Assembly: GCA_016290255.1 (NCBI GenBank)
Contig: JAEETG010000085.1
Span: 1 to 5,406 of the forward strand
Direction: 5' to 3'
Origin: Clostridia bacterium
Lineage (GTDB): Bacteria; Bacillota; Clostridia; Christensenellales; UBA1242
DNA: 5,406 nt
Shown: positions 1-5,141 of the stretch, piece by piece
How positions within the stretch are numbered: the first letter of the stretch is position 1
How the letters are laid out: each line of letters starts with the position of its first letter
Made by a program: the position numbers and the translations under genes
The notes under the pieces: generated by a model
The model's database searches: none
What the model was told of the DNA's origin: nothing
What the model saw: only the letters and a program-made list of their open reading frames with translations

Positions 1-1502
1 AAAACTTCTTCAATTTGTTTTGCTAAACTTATGATTTCAATTTCATTTTCTAGGTTAAACTGCTTTAAAATTTCCAAGCAAGAACTCAACTGCCCTTTTC
101 CCCCATCAATAATTAATAGGTCTGGTTTCTCTTTAAAGCTTTCACCATCTTGATTTTTTAAGCGAACAAATCTTCGAGTTAAAACTTCTTGAAGACTTTT
201 AAAATCATCATTTCCACTAAATGTTTTAATCTTCATTTTTCGATAATCGCTTTTCTTTGCCTCGCCATTTTTAAACACAACCATTGAAGCAACACTGTTT
301 GTTCCAGAAATATGAGAAATATCATAACACTCCATTCTTTTCGGAACATGTGTTAAGTTTAATTTTTCTTTTAGTGAAACAATTGCACCAATTGTACTGT
401 CATATTTTTGCTTATCACGAGTTACATTTTTGTCAATGTGTTCTTGTGCGTTTTCTTCTGCCATTTTTAAAAGCCTAAAATTAATCCCTTTTGGAGAAGA
501 AATAAACTTGACTTTTTTATTCAAAATTTCTTGCAAAATTTGTGCATCGTCTATTTGATTGTTTACAATAATTTCATCTGGAACAATGGCGTTTTCATAA
601 TAAGACATAATAAAGTTTTCAACAACCTCTCCACTTGTTAAACTTGGGTCTATTATTGAAAAACTTTGCATGCCCAAAATTCTTCCGTTTCGCAGCGTTA
701 TGATTGCTATTGCACTTGTTATGTCGTTTGAAATGTATGCAATAACATCTTTGTTTGCTGTTTTTGGAAGATTTGCAATGCTTTGGTTTTTAAGTTTTTT
801 TATCATAGACAATGTGTGCCTTACTTCAATTGCTTTTTCAAAGTTTTCAGTTTCAGCATAGTTTTTCATTTGCTCGTTTAGTTTTGTTGAAACAAATTCA
901 TCATCACCCTTTAAAAAGTCTATCGCTTTTAAAACGCTTTTGAAATATTCTTCTTTGGAAATTTTGTTTGTGCAAGGAGCTAAGCATAGCCCCATTTGAT
1001 AGTTTATGCACTCTCTTTTAAGTGGTTTTTGTAAACTGTGTTTGCAGTTTCGAAGTTTAAAAAACTTATTCAAAAAGTCCAAAATAAACCCAGCACTAAC
1101 ACCTGCCAAAAATGGTCCAAAATATTTTGCTCCGTCTTTTTCAACTCTTCTTGTAACTTGAAATCTTGGAAAATTTTCACTTAAATTTATTTTTATATAT
1201 GGAAATGTTTTGCTATCTTTTAACAGTATGTTATAAAAAGGCTGATGCTTTTTGATTAAGTTGTTTTCAAGAGTGAACGCATCTAGTTCACTTGGCGTTA
1301 TGATGTATTCAAACCAGTCAACTTTGTCTACCATTGCCCAAACTTTTGCACCTTTTTGGCTGTTGTTAAAATAGGAAGAAACGCGATTTTTGAGGTTTTT
1401 GGCTTTGCCAACATAAATAACCTCACCATCACGTGCATGCATGATATAAACTCCACTTTTGTTTGGAAGTTCTTTTAGTTTCTTCTCAATTTTTTCGTTC
1501 AT
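1..1502 (-). CDS. uvrC: UvrABC excinuclease subunit C, 3' end cut by the window
   Basis: UvrC makes the two incisions flanking a DNA lesion after UvrA/UvrB load UvrB on the damage (family knowledge). I translated 500 codons with no stop. In order they show an N-terminal GIY-YIG nuclease (SGVYIM at 16-21, YVGKAKNLKNR at 30-40 with the expected Arg40, Glu79), four cysteines at 153, 165, 173 and 177 with the C-x11-C-x7-C-x3-C spacing of the UvrC iron-sulfur site, a UVR/UvrB-binding helix pair near 205-238, and the RNase H-like nuclease with ECYDISHISGT at 391-401 (Asp394), DD at 432-433 and LLIIDGGKGQ at 462-471 (Asp466). About 100 residues are missing, including the last catalytic His region and the helix-hairpin-helix DNA-binding domain. 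The start is forced: a TGA lies in frame five codons upstream with no other start between, and the next Met (21) is inside the GIY motif. There is no Shine-Dalgarno site. Confidence 0.97.
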   Translation of the reverse strand, partial: MNEKIEKKLKELPNKSGVYIMHARDGEVIYVGKAKNLKNRVSSYFNNSQKGAKVWAMVDKVDWFEYIITPSELDAFTLENNLIKKHQPFYNILLKDSKTFPYIKINLSENFPRFQVTRRVEKDGAKYFGPFLAGVSAGFILDFLNKFFKLRNCKHSLQKPLKRECINYQMGLCLAPCTNKISKEEYFKSVLKAIDFLKGDDEFVSTKLNEQMKNYAETENFEKAIEVRHTLSMIKKLKNQSIANLPKTANKDVIAYISNDITSAIAIITLRNGRILGMQSFSIIDPSLTSGEVVENFIMSYYENAIVPDEIIVNNQIDDAQILQEILNKKVKFISSPKGINFRLLKMAEENAQEHIDKNVTRDKQKYDSTIGAIVSLKEKLNLTHVPKRMECYDISHISGTNSVASMVVFKNGEAKKSDYRKMKIKTFSGNDDFKSLQEVLTRRFVRLKNQDGESFKEKPDLLIIDGGKGQLSSCLEILKQFNLENEIEIISLAKQIEEV

Positions 1503-1508
1503 GGTTTG

Positions 1509-1537
1509 ATTATATCACTTTATAAATGTTTTATCAA
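1509..1537 (-). promoter_or_regulatory. uvrC promoter, leaderless type
   Basis: Read on the minus strand: TTGATA at 1537-1532, a 17-bp spacer, then TATAAT at 1514-1509 preceded by TGA (extended -10, TGnTATAAT). Only six bases (CAAACC) separate the -10 from the uvrC ATG, so the predicted transcription start is the A of the start codon. No Shine-Dalgarno sequence could fit. The extended -10 TGA is also the in-frame stop that fixes the uvrC start. Confidence 0.85.
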
Positions 1538-1554
1538 CTTTTTAATAAAAAACA

Positions 1555-1582
1555 AAAAAAGAGCAAGTTTTTGCTCTTTTTT
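1555..1582 (-). terminator. Intrinsic terminator of the aquaporin gene
   Basis: A perfect 12-bp inverted repeat, AAAAAAGAGCAA and TTGCTCTTTTTT, around a 4-nt loop lies 13 nt beyond the aquaporin stop. On the minus strand the stem runs into a T-rich tract. The A and T arms make it symmetric, so it could also stop plus-strand readthrough. It ends 17 nt before the uvrC -35. Confidence 0.9.
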
Positions 1583-1595
1583 CGTTTTCAAGTTA

Positions 1596-2339
1596 TTATT
1601 TTGTCTTTTTAGTTTTTGGTTCTGAAACTTCTGCATTTTCAGCTTTTTCTTTGTTTAGTCCTTTGTAAATAAGGGCTGCGACAACTGCCCCAACAAGAGG
1701 AGCAACAATAAACATCCAAACTTGAGCAAGGGCTGCCGTGTTGCCGTTAAAGATTAAGTCTCCAAATGCTGTTGCAATGCTTCTTGCTGGGTTTACTGAT
1801 GTTCCTGTTAAAGTTATTCCAATCAAGTGAACAAGTGTGAGTGTTAGCCCTATAACAATTCCAGCAAGTTTGCTGTTTCCAGATTTCTCATCTGTAACAT
1901 TTAAGATAACATAAACAAAAATTCCTGTTAGAATAATTTCTGTTAGAAGTGCACTAATAACTCCACCAGTTGTTAAGCCGTCTGCGCCATAGTGAACTGC
2001 ATAGTTACAAGCGTTTCCAGCAAGAGTAACTCCTGCCATGTGGAATACTCCAAACATTGCAATTGCGCCAAGAAGTCCACCCAAGATTTGCGCTACAATG
2101 TAGACACAAAACTCTTTAACTGACATACGCTTATCCATCAAGCAACCCAAAGATACTGCTGGGTTAACATGACAGCCTGAAACTCTTCCAATTGAATATG
2201 CCATTGCAACAATAACAAGTCCAAAAGCAAGAGATGTTGCAACCCAATCGCCACCAGTGTATGCAGCAACGCCACAAGCAACAAAAACAAGAACAAAGGT
2301 GCCAATAAATTCTGCACAAGCTTTTTTAAATAATGCCAT
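1596..2339 (-). CDS. aqpZ: Aquaporin (MIP family), AqpZ-like water channel
   Basis: A 247-residue major intrinsic protein expected to form a tetrameric water pore in the cytoplasmic membrane. The sequence has six hydrophobic membrane segments and the two half-helix signatures, HVNPAV (NPA at 59-61) and SVNPARS (NPA at 183-185). Aligned by eye with E. coli AqpZ, the selectivity filter is Phe39, His171, Thr180 and Arg186, the water-specific set. Glycerol facilitators have a wider filter and NPARD rather than NPARS. The length is slightly above AqpZ because of a Lys/Glu-rich cytoplasmic tail (about 229-247). The ATG at 2339 sits 8 nt from a strong Shine-Dalgarno site and the gene has its own promoter and terminator, so it is monocistronic. 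The family is firm; transport of small solutes other than water cannot be excluded from sequence. Confidence 0.95.
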   Translation of the reverse strand: MALFKKACAEFIGTFVLVFVACGVAAYTGGDWVATSLAFGLVIVAMAYSIGRVSGCHVNPAVSLGCLMDKRMSVKEFCVYIVAQILGGLLGAIAMFGVFHMAGVTLAGNACNYAVHYGADGLTTGGVISALLTEIILTGIFVYVILNVTDEKSGNSKLAGIVIGLTLTLVHLIGITLTGTSVNPARSIATAFGDLIFNGNTAALAQVWMFIVAPLVGAVVAALIYKGLNKEKAENAEVSEPKTKKTK

Positions 2340-2347
2340 AGTTTTTT

Positions 2348-2355
2348 CTCCTTTT
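2348..2355 (-). promoter_or_regulatory. Ribosome binding site of the aquaporin gene
   Basis: AAAAGGAG on the minus strand, 8 nt before the ATG at 2339. The same eight bases precede the winged-helix gene at 5048, whereas three other protein genes here have no such site. Confidence 0.92.
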
Positions 2356-2370
2356 ATTTATGATACTTTT

Positions 2371-2399
2371 AGTTTAGCACTATGATTTTTTGTTGTCAA
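2371..2399 (-). promoter_or_regulatory. Promoter of the aquaporin gene
   Basis: On the minus strand: TTGACA (2399-2394), 17-bp spacer, TAAACT (2376-2371). The -35 is a perfect sigma-A consensus. The predicted start near 2364 gives a leader of about 25 nt containing the Shine-Dalgarno site. Confidence 0.85.
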
Positions 2400-2418
2400 T
2401 AAATTGAAGAAAAAAATA

Positions 2419-2441
2419 AAAAAGAGCAATGTGCTCTTTTT
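2419..2441 (-). terminator. Intrinsic terminator overlapping the stop of the 59-residue ORF
   Basis: A 10-bp perfect inverted repeat, AAAAAGAGCA and TGCTCTTTTT, with a 3-nt loop (ATG on the plus strand). On the minus strand it begins within the TAA stop of the upstream small gene and is followed by a long T-rich stretch. The next promoter (-35 at 2394-2399) begins 19 nt further on. Confidence 0.88.
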
Positions 2442-2619
2442 AATATTCTTTATTTGATGGGATAAGACAACAAATTATCAAACCAATAACACAAAAAACA
2501 AAGCCAAGCAAGAAAAACTCAACTGGATTTCTTAACTTTGCATAAGCAACTATCATTGAGATAAAACCACATACAAAACATGGAATAAAAGATAATAAAA
2601 TTATTAATATTGTGCTCAT
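2440..2619 (-). CDS. Small membrane protein, 59 residues, two predicted helices
   Basis: I do not recognise a family. The minus-strand frame from ATG 2619 to TAA 2440 gives a very hydrophobic protein: helix 1 about residues 3-26, a short loop AKLRNPVE (27-34) carrying Lys28 and Arg30, helix 2 about 35-53, and a polar tail PSNKEY. The positive loop suggests it faces the cytoplasm, with both ends outside. There are five Cys (14, 17, 43, 50, 51). Support for a real gene: a strong promoter ending exactly six bases before the ATG, an in-frame TGA five codons upstream, and a stop that coincides with the start of a terminator, so the ORF fills its transcription unit. There is no Shine-Dalgarno site. 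The function is unknown; a toxin-like or membrane-protein-regulating peptide is possible but unsupported. Confidence 0.78.
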   Translation of the reverse strand: MSTILIILLSFIPCFVCGFISMIVAYAKLRNPVEFFLLGFVFCVIGLIICCLIPSNKEY

Positions 2620-2625
2620 GTTATA

Positions 2626-2654
2626 ATTATATCAAAAAACAATAAAAAGGTCAA
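2626..2654 (-). promoter_or_regulatory. Promoter of the 59-residue ORF, leaderless type
   Basis: On the minus strand: TTGACC (2654-2649), 17-bp spacer, TATAAT (2631-2626) preceded by TGA (extended -10), then six bases (TATAAC) and the ATG at 2619. The predicted start of transcription is the first base of the start codon, the same geometry as at uvrC. Confidence 0.82.
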
Positions 2655-2683
2655 TATCCTTTATATCTTTCTTATTAACAAAA

Positions 2684-2702
2684 AAAGAGCGAAACGCTCT
2701 TT
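2684..2702 (-). terminator. Intrinsic terminator of the tRNA operon
   Basis: The inverted repeat AAAGAGCG and CGCTCTTT has a 3-nt loop. On the minus strand it begins about 6 nt past the CCA end of tRNA-Tyr and runs into a run of Ts. The GAGC stem core resembles the terminators at 1555 and 2419. Confidence 0.9.
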
Positions 2703-2708
2703 AGTTGC

Positions 2709-2794
2709 TGGTGGGAGGTCAGGGATTCGAACCCCAGAAGTCTTCCGACAACAGATTTACAGTCTGCTCCATTTGGCCACTCTGGAAACCTCCC
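2709..2794 (-). tRNA. tRNA-Tyr (GUA)
   Basis: 86 nt including encoded CCA, last gene of the operon. The acceptor stem GGGAGGT pairs with ACCTCCC, with discriminator A. The anticodon loop in GACTGTAAATC reads GUA. The long variable arm is the class II form normal for bacterial tRNA-Tyr. The T-arm contains GGTTCGAATCC. Confidence 0.97.
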
Positions 2795-2797
2795 ATA

Positions 2798-2872
2798 TGG
2801 AGCTGGCGAGAGGAATCGAACCTCCAACCTGCTGATTACAAGTCAGCTGCTCTACCGTTGAGCCACGCCAGC
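2798..2872 (-). tRNA. tRNA-Thr (UGU)
   Basis: 75 nt including encoded CCA. Acceptor GCTGGCG pairs with CGCCAGC, discriminator U. The anticodon stem GCTGA/TCAGC encloses CTTGTAA, giving anticodon UGU. Only 3 nt separate it from tRNA-Tyr, so the precursor must be cut to release both. Confidence 0.97.
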
Positions 2873-2915
2873 ATATAATCCAGAGTGATAATCAAATGTT
2901 TTACTTCTCTAAAAT

Positions 2916-2991
2916 TGGTGCTCCAGGGCGGACTCGAACCGCCGACACATGGATTTTCAGTCCAATGCTCTACCAGCTGAGCTACCGGAGC
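2916..2991 (-). tRNA. tRNA-Phe (GAA)
   Basis: 76 nt including encoded CCA. Acceptor GCTCCGG pairs with CTGGAGC (one G-U), discriminator A. The anticodon loop CTGAAAA gives GAA. The D-arm GCTCAGCTGGTAGAGC and T-arm GGTTCGAGTCC are canonical. A 43-nt A/T-rich spacer separates it from tRNA-Thr, with no promoter or gene that I can see. Confidence 0.97.
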
Positions 2992-3003
2992 AAGAAAAGT
3001 AAA

Positions 3004-3080
3004 TGGTGGGACTTCAAGGACTCGAACCTTGGACCGTCCGGTTATGAGCCGGATGCTCTAACCAACTGAGCTAAAGTCCC
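3004..3080 (-). tRNA. tRNA with CAU anticodon (tRNA-Ile2 more likely than tRNA-Met)
   Basis: 77 nt including encoded CCA. Acceptor GGGACTT pairs with AAGTCCC, discriminator A. The anticodon stem encloses CTCATAA, anticodon CAU. It is not the initiator: bases 1 and 72 pair, and the stem lacks the three G-C pairs of tRNA-fMet. Between elongator Met and the lysidine-modified Ile2, the stem-loop GGCTCATAACC resembles Bacillota/Mollicutes Ile2 as I remember it, whereas their elongator Met tends to have GGTTCATACCC. I therefore lean to Ile2, decoding AUA after TilS modification; the sequence alone does not settle it. Confidence 0.9.
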
Positions 3081-3087
3081 AGAAGTC

Positions 3088-3133
3088 ATCATACCTTTGT
3101 ATGATTTATGATAAACCCAAGAACAAGTCTTGG
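3088..3133 (-). other. Two small hairpins in the Asp to CAU tRNA spacer
   Basis: The 55-nt spacer holds two perfect inverted repeats: ATCATAC/GTATGAT (3088-3094 and 3099-3105, 4-nt loop) and CCAAGA/TCTTGG (3117-3122 and 3128-3133, 5-nt loop). The second starts 2 nt past the CCA of tRNA-Asp on the transcript. They could guide precursor processing or block exonucleases. Neither has a T-tract, so they do not look like terminators. Confidence 0.5.
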
Positions 3134-3135
3134 AA

Positions 3136-3213
3136 TGGCGACTCAGAAGGGGCTCGAACCCTCGACCTTCGCCGTGACAGGGCGACGCTCTAACCAAGCT
3201 GAGCTACTGAGCC
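3136..3213 (-). tRNA. tRNA-Asp (GUC)
   Basis: 78 nt including encoded CCA. Acceptor GGCTCAG pairs with CTGAGTC (one G-U), discriminator G as expected for Asp. The anticodon stem TCGCC/GGCGA encloses CTGTCAC, anticodon GUC. T-arm GGTTCGAGCCC. Second gene of the operon. Confidence 0.97.
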
Positions 3214-3218
3214 ATACT

Positions 3219-3260
3219 AAAAAGTATTATATTGAGTCACTATATTTTCTAATACTTTTT
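3219..3260 (-). repeat. 11-bp inverted repeat between tRNA-Pro and tRNA-Asp
   Basis: AAAAAGTATTA (3219-3229) and TAATACTTTTT (3250-3260) are perfect complements around a 20-nt loop. On the transcript this forms an A-U stem ending in five Us, a terminator-like shape with only one G-C pair. It may be a weak attenuator or a processing hairpin after the first tRNA. A TATAAT lies within it 12 nt before tRNA-Asp, but without a convincing -35. Confidence 0.55.
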
Positions 3261-3273
3261 AAACGTTATACAA

Positions 3274-3351
3274 TGGTCGGGGTGGAGGGACTCGAACCCC
3301 CGACCCCATGATCCCAAATCATGTGCGCTAATCCAACTGCGCTACACCCCG
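3274..3351 (-). tRNA. tRNA-Pro (UGG)
   Basis: 78 nt including encoded CCA, first gene of the operon. Acceptor CGGGGTG pairs with CACCCCG, discriminator A. The anticodon stem CATGA/TCATG encloses TTTGGGA, anticodon UGG, which can read all four Pro codons by wobble. D-arm GCGCAGTTGGATTAGCGC. Confidence 0.97.
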
Positions 3352-3371
3352 TTATGTGTATGACATTATTT

Positions 3372-3400
3372 ATAATACATTATTTTGGCATAAAAGTCAA
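3372..3400 (-). promoter_or_regulatory. Promoter of the six-gene tRNA operon
   Basis: On the minus strand: TTGACT (3400-3395), 17-bp spacer, TATTAT (3377-3372), 20 nt before tRNA-Pro. The predicted start near 3365 leaves a short 5' leader for RNase P to remove. The region 3352-3506 holds only this promoter and the divergent one of the acetyltransferase gene. Confidence 0.82.
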
Positions 3401-3471
3401 CAATTTTGAGAAATTTTTTTCATTTTACACCAATTTATTTTAACTAAATATATGGAAAATTAATATTTCTC

Positions 3472-3500
3472 TTGAAAAGTTATTTAAAATGTTGTATAAT
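3472..3500 (+). promoter_or_regulatory. Promoter of the acetyltransferase-like gene, leaderless type
   Basis: TTGAAA (3472-3477), 17-bp spacer, TATAAT (3495-3500), then six bases (ATTTCC) and ATG at 3507. The predicted transcription start is the A of that ATG. An earlier in-frame ATG at 3489 lies inside the promoter spacer and would not be transcribed from here. Confidence 0.83.
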
Positions 3501-3506
3501 ATTTCC

Positions 3507-4631
3507 ATGATAGAAATTAGAGAAGTTAAAACAAGAAAGGAAAAGAAAGATTTTGTTGATTTTCCTATAAAATTATATGACAAATGCCCATATTATGTCC
3601 CAAACCTAAGAGGGGACGAATTTGCCCTATTTAACCCAAAAAAGAACGTTTCTTATGATGACTGTGACCTTGTGTTTTATGTTGCCTACAAAGATGGCAT
3701 TCCTGCTGGAAGAATTTGCGGAATTGTTCAAAAAGTTTACAACAAAATGCAAAATGTGAAAAGAGTTCGTTTCACAAGATTTGATGTTATCAACGATTTT
3801 GAAGTGGCAAAAGCACTTCTTGAAACAGTGGAAAATTGGGCAAAAGAAAAAGGCATGGACACCGTTCATGGCCCTCTTGGCTTTAATGATTTAGACCGTG
3901 AAGGGCTTTTGGTTGAGGGCTTTGAAGAACTCTCAACATTTGAATCTGATTATTCTTACCCATATTATGCTGAATTTTTGGAAAAATTGGGCTACAAAAA
4001 GGAAGTTGACTGGGTTGAGTTCCAAATTAAGGCTATAAAAGAGGTTGATGAAAGAATTAAAAGGCTTTCAAAAGCCGTTATGAATCGCTATAAATTAAAG
4101 GTTGCAACAGCCAAAAACAAGAAAGAATATATAAACAAATATATGGCTGGAATCTTTGAAACAATTGATGCTGCATATGGTGAACTTTATGGCGTTATCC
4201 CCTACACGGAGAAATTGCAACAACAAATTATTAGTCAGTTCAAAATGATGCTTTCACTTGATTTTATGGTGACTATTCTTGATGAAAATGACAAAGTTAT
4301 AGCTTTTGGTTTGGGGCTTCCATCCATGGCGGAAGCTGTGCAAAAATCCAAAGGAAGACTAAATCTTATGGGAATAATTCGCCTTCTTCATGCTGTTAAA
4401 CACCCAAAGATTTATGATTTTGGGCTTATTGCAGTAAGGCCTGAATATCAGGGAAAAGGTTTAACTGGAATTATTATTCAACAAATGGTTGAACAAATGA
4501 AGAAATATGACCTAGAATATTGTGAAACAAACCACAGTTTGGAAACAAACCAAAAAATAATCCTCACTTGGAAGAACTTTAAGGACTGCCGTCAGCACAA
4601 AAGACGCCGTTGCTATGTTAAAAAATTATAA
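3507..4631 (+). CDS. GNAT-fold N-acetyltransferase-like protein, substrate unknown
   Basis: A 374-residue protein starting MIEIREVKTR. It resembles a family of uncharacterised proteins of about this length with a C-terminal GNAT domain. The clearest GNAT feature is the acetyl-CoA loop: YDFGLIAVRPEYQGKGLTG at about 303-321, with QGKG at 315-318 after a beta strand and before a helix (TGIIIQQMVEQM). Other recognisable blocks are GPLGFNDLDREGLLVEGF (122-139), LGYKKEVDWVEF (161-172), ETNHSLETN (340-348) and the basic end RQHKRRRCYVKKL. The protein looks complete. It probably transfers an acetyl or related acyl group, but nothing here names the acceptor. I chose 3507 over the in-frame ATG at 3489 because the latter overlaps the promoter and adds only MLYNIS, and the protein homologues I remember begin near MIEIRE. 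There is no Shine-Dalgarno site. It faces the winged-helix gene and has no co-directional partner. Confidence 0.88.
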   Translation: MIEIREVKTRKEKKDFVDFPIKLYDKCPYYVPNLRGDEFALFNPKKNVSYDDCDLVFYVAYKDGIPAGRICGIVQKVYNKMQNVKRVRFTRFDVINDFEVAKALLETVENWAKEKGMDTVHGPLGFNDLDREGLLVEGFEELSTFESDYSYPYYAEFLEKLGYKKEVDWVEFQIKAIKEVDERIKRLSKAVMNRYKLKVATAKNKKEYINKYMAGIFETIDAAYGELYGVIPYTEKLQQQIISQFKMMLSLDFMVTILDENDKVIAFGLGLPSMAEAVQKSKGRLNLMGIIRLLHAVKHPKIYDFGLIAVRPEYQGKGLTGIIIQQMVEQMKKYDLEYCETNHSLETNQKIILTWKNFKDCRQHKRRRCYVKKL

Positions 4632-4657
4632 AAAAAGAGTTTACATAAACTCTTTTT
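4632..4657. terminator. Shared bidirectional terminator of the two convergent genes
   Basis: A 12-bp perfect inverted repeat, AAAAAGAGTTTA and TAAACTCTTTTT, with a 2-nt centre (the closing pairs probably open). It starts right after the TAA of the plus-strand acetyltransferase gene and contains the last codons and stop of the minus-strand gene. The flanking A and T runs give a U-tract in either direction. Confidence 0.88.
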
Positions 4658-5048
4658 CTTTTTCCATTTTTACTGGTGCCACATCTTTTTCAATTTTGGA
4701 TTTTGCTTGACTATCTTTTCTTGTTTTGATTTTTTCAACAACATTTTTGCTTTCTTCCTGCTCTACGAGAGCTTCCGTAGCATTATATAATCCCTTTGTA
4801 AAACCCATAAAAGAATCACTAACAGTGAAGCAATATGCCCAGCATCCATCTTCTCTTCTTGCCCAACTTGCATCAATCATCATTTTATCATAAAGCCTGT
4901 CTATTGATTTGCTAACAACATTTTGCTTCATTCCTGTTTCTTCAATAATTTTTTTAAAGTAAACATTGTTTTTGTATATCTCAGTTTGCTCGTAGATATA
5001 TACCAGAACGTGAAAATCATCTGATAATACTTTTTGTTTGGTGATCAT
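4641..5048 (-). CDS. Small winged-helix protein with charged tail, probable regulator
   Basis: A 135-residue protein starting MITKQKVLSD. Residues about 11-80 read as a winged helix-turn-helix: helix 1 DFHVLVYIYEQ, helix 2 YFKKIIEETG, recognition helix KQNVVSKSIDRLYDKM, then a wing SWARREDGCWAYCFTVS with a beta-hairpin pattern. This resembles MarR- or DprA-tail-like DNA-binding folds, but I cannot assign a family. Residues about 96-135 are rich in Lys and Glu and probably disordered or helical. No ligand or enzyme domain is visible. The start at 5048 is set by AAAAGGAG 7 nt upstream and a promoter just before it. The same frame stays open upstream to 5117, but those codons run through the promoter. 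The stop lies within the shared terminator. A regulatory role, perhaps on its own promoter, is inference. Confidence 0.8.
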   Translation of the reverse strand: MITKQKVLSDDFHVLVYIYEQTEIYKNNVYFKKIIEETGMKQNVVSKSIDRLYDKMMIDASWARREDGCWAYCFTVSDSFMGFTKGLYNATEALVEQEESKNVVEKIKTRKDSQAKSKIEKDVAPVKMEKEKEFM

Positions 5049-5055
5049 GCTTTTG

Positions 5056-5063
5056 CTCCTTTT
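5056..5063 (-). promoter_or_regulatory. Ribosome binding site of the winged-helix gene
   Basis: AAAAGGAG on the minus strand, 7 nt before the ATG at 5048. It decides this start over the longer open frame and is identical to the aquaporin site. Confidence 0.9.
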
Positions 5064-5070
5064 ATTTTGC

Positions 5071-5099
5071 ATTATAACACACAAAACAAGAAATGTCAA
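5071..5099 (-). promoter_or_regulatory. Promoter of the winged-helix gene, full consensus
   Basis: On the minus strand: TTGACA (5099-5094), 17-bp spacer, TATAAT (5076-5071), a perfect match to the sigma-A consensus. The predicted start near 5064 gives a leader of about 16 nt, little more than the Shine-Dalgarno site. Confidence 0.9.
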
Positions 5100-5111
5100 T
5101 ATCATATAATT

Positions 5112-5141
5112 TGGCACATAGTGATAAATTTATGGCACATA
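5112..5141. repeat. Direct repeat TGGCACATA x2, 21 bp apart, possible operator
   Basis: TGGCACATA occurs at 5112-5120 and 5133-5141, start-to-start distance 21 bp, about two helical turns. On the minus strand (TATGTGCCA) the copies lie at about -48 to -56 and -69 to -77 from the predicted start of the winged-helix gene, a position used by activators. GC-containing repeats stand out in this A/T-rich spacer. No binding protein can be named. Confidence 0.5.

Noticed and set aside
284..861. Two short plus-strand ORFs (284-478 and 670-861)
   Set aside because: Both are antisense to conserved uvrC coding sequence with no promoter or ribosome binding site of their own.
1596..2339. Glycerol facilitator (GlpF) assignment
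   Set aside because: The selectivity filter Phe/His/Thr/Arg and the NPARS motif are those of water channels, and no glycerol genes are nearby.
3226..3231. Internal promoter with TATAAT before tRNA-Asp
   Set aside because: No -35 with more than half the consensus bases exists at 16-18 bp; the TATAAT is part of the A/T inverted repeat.
3108..3311. 67-residue plus-strand ORF
   Set aside because: It is the antisense reading of the tRNA-Asp and tRNA-Pro genes (typical spurious peptide with GLEPSTF/GLEPPTP).
3627..3869. 80-residue minus-strand ORF
   Set aside because: It is antisense to the acetyltransferase-like gene, inside conserved blocks of that protein.
5049..5117. N-terminal extension of the winged-helix ORF to 5117 (adding MPNYMILTF...)
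   Set aside because: These 69 bases contain the consensus promoter and the Shine-Dalgarno site for the ATG at 5048; the extension would not be transcribed from that promoter.
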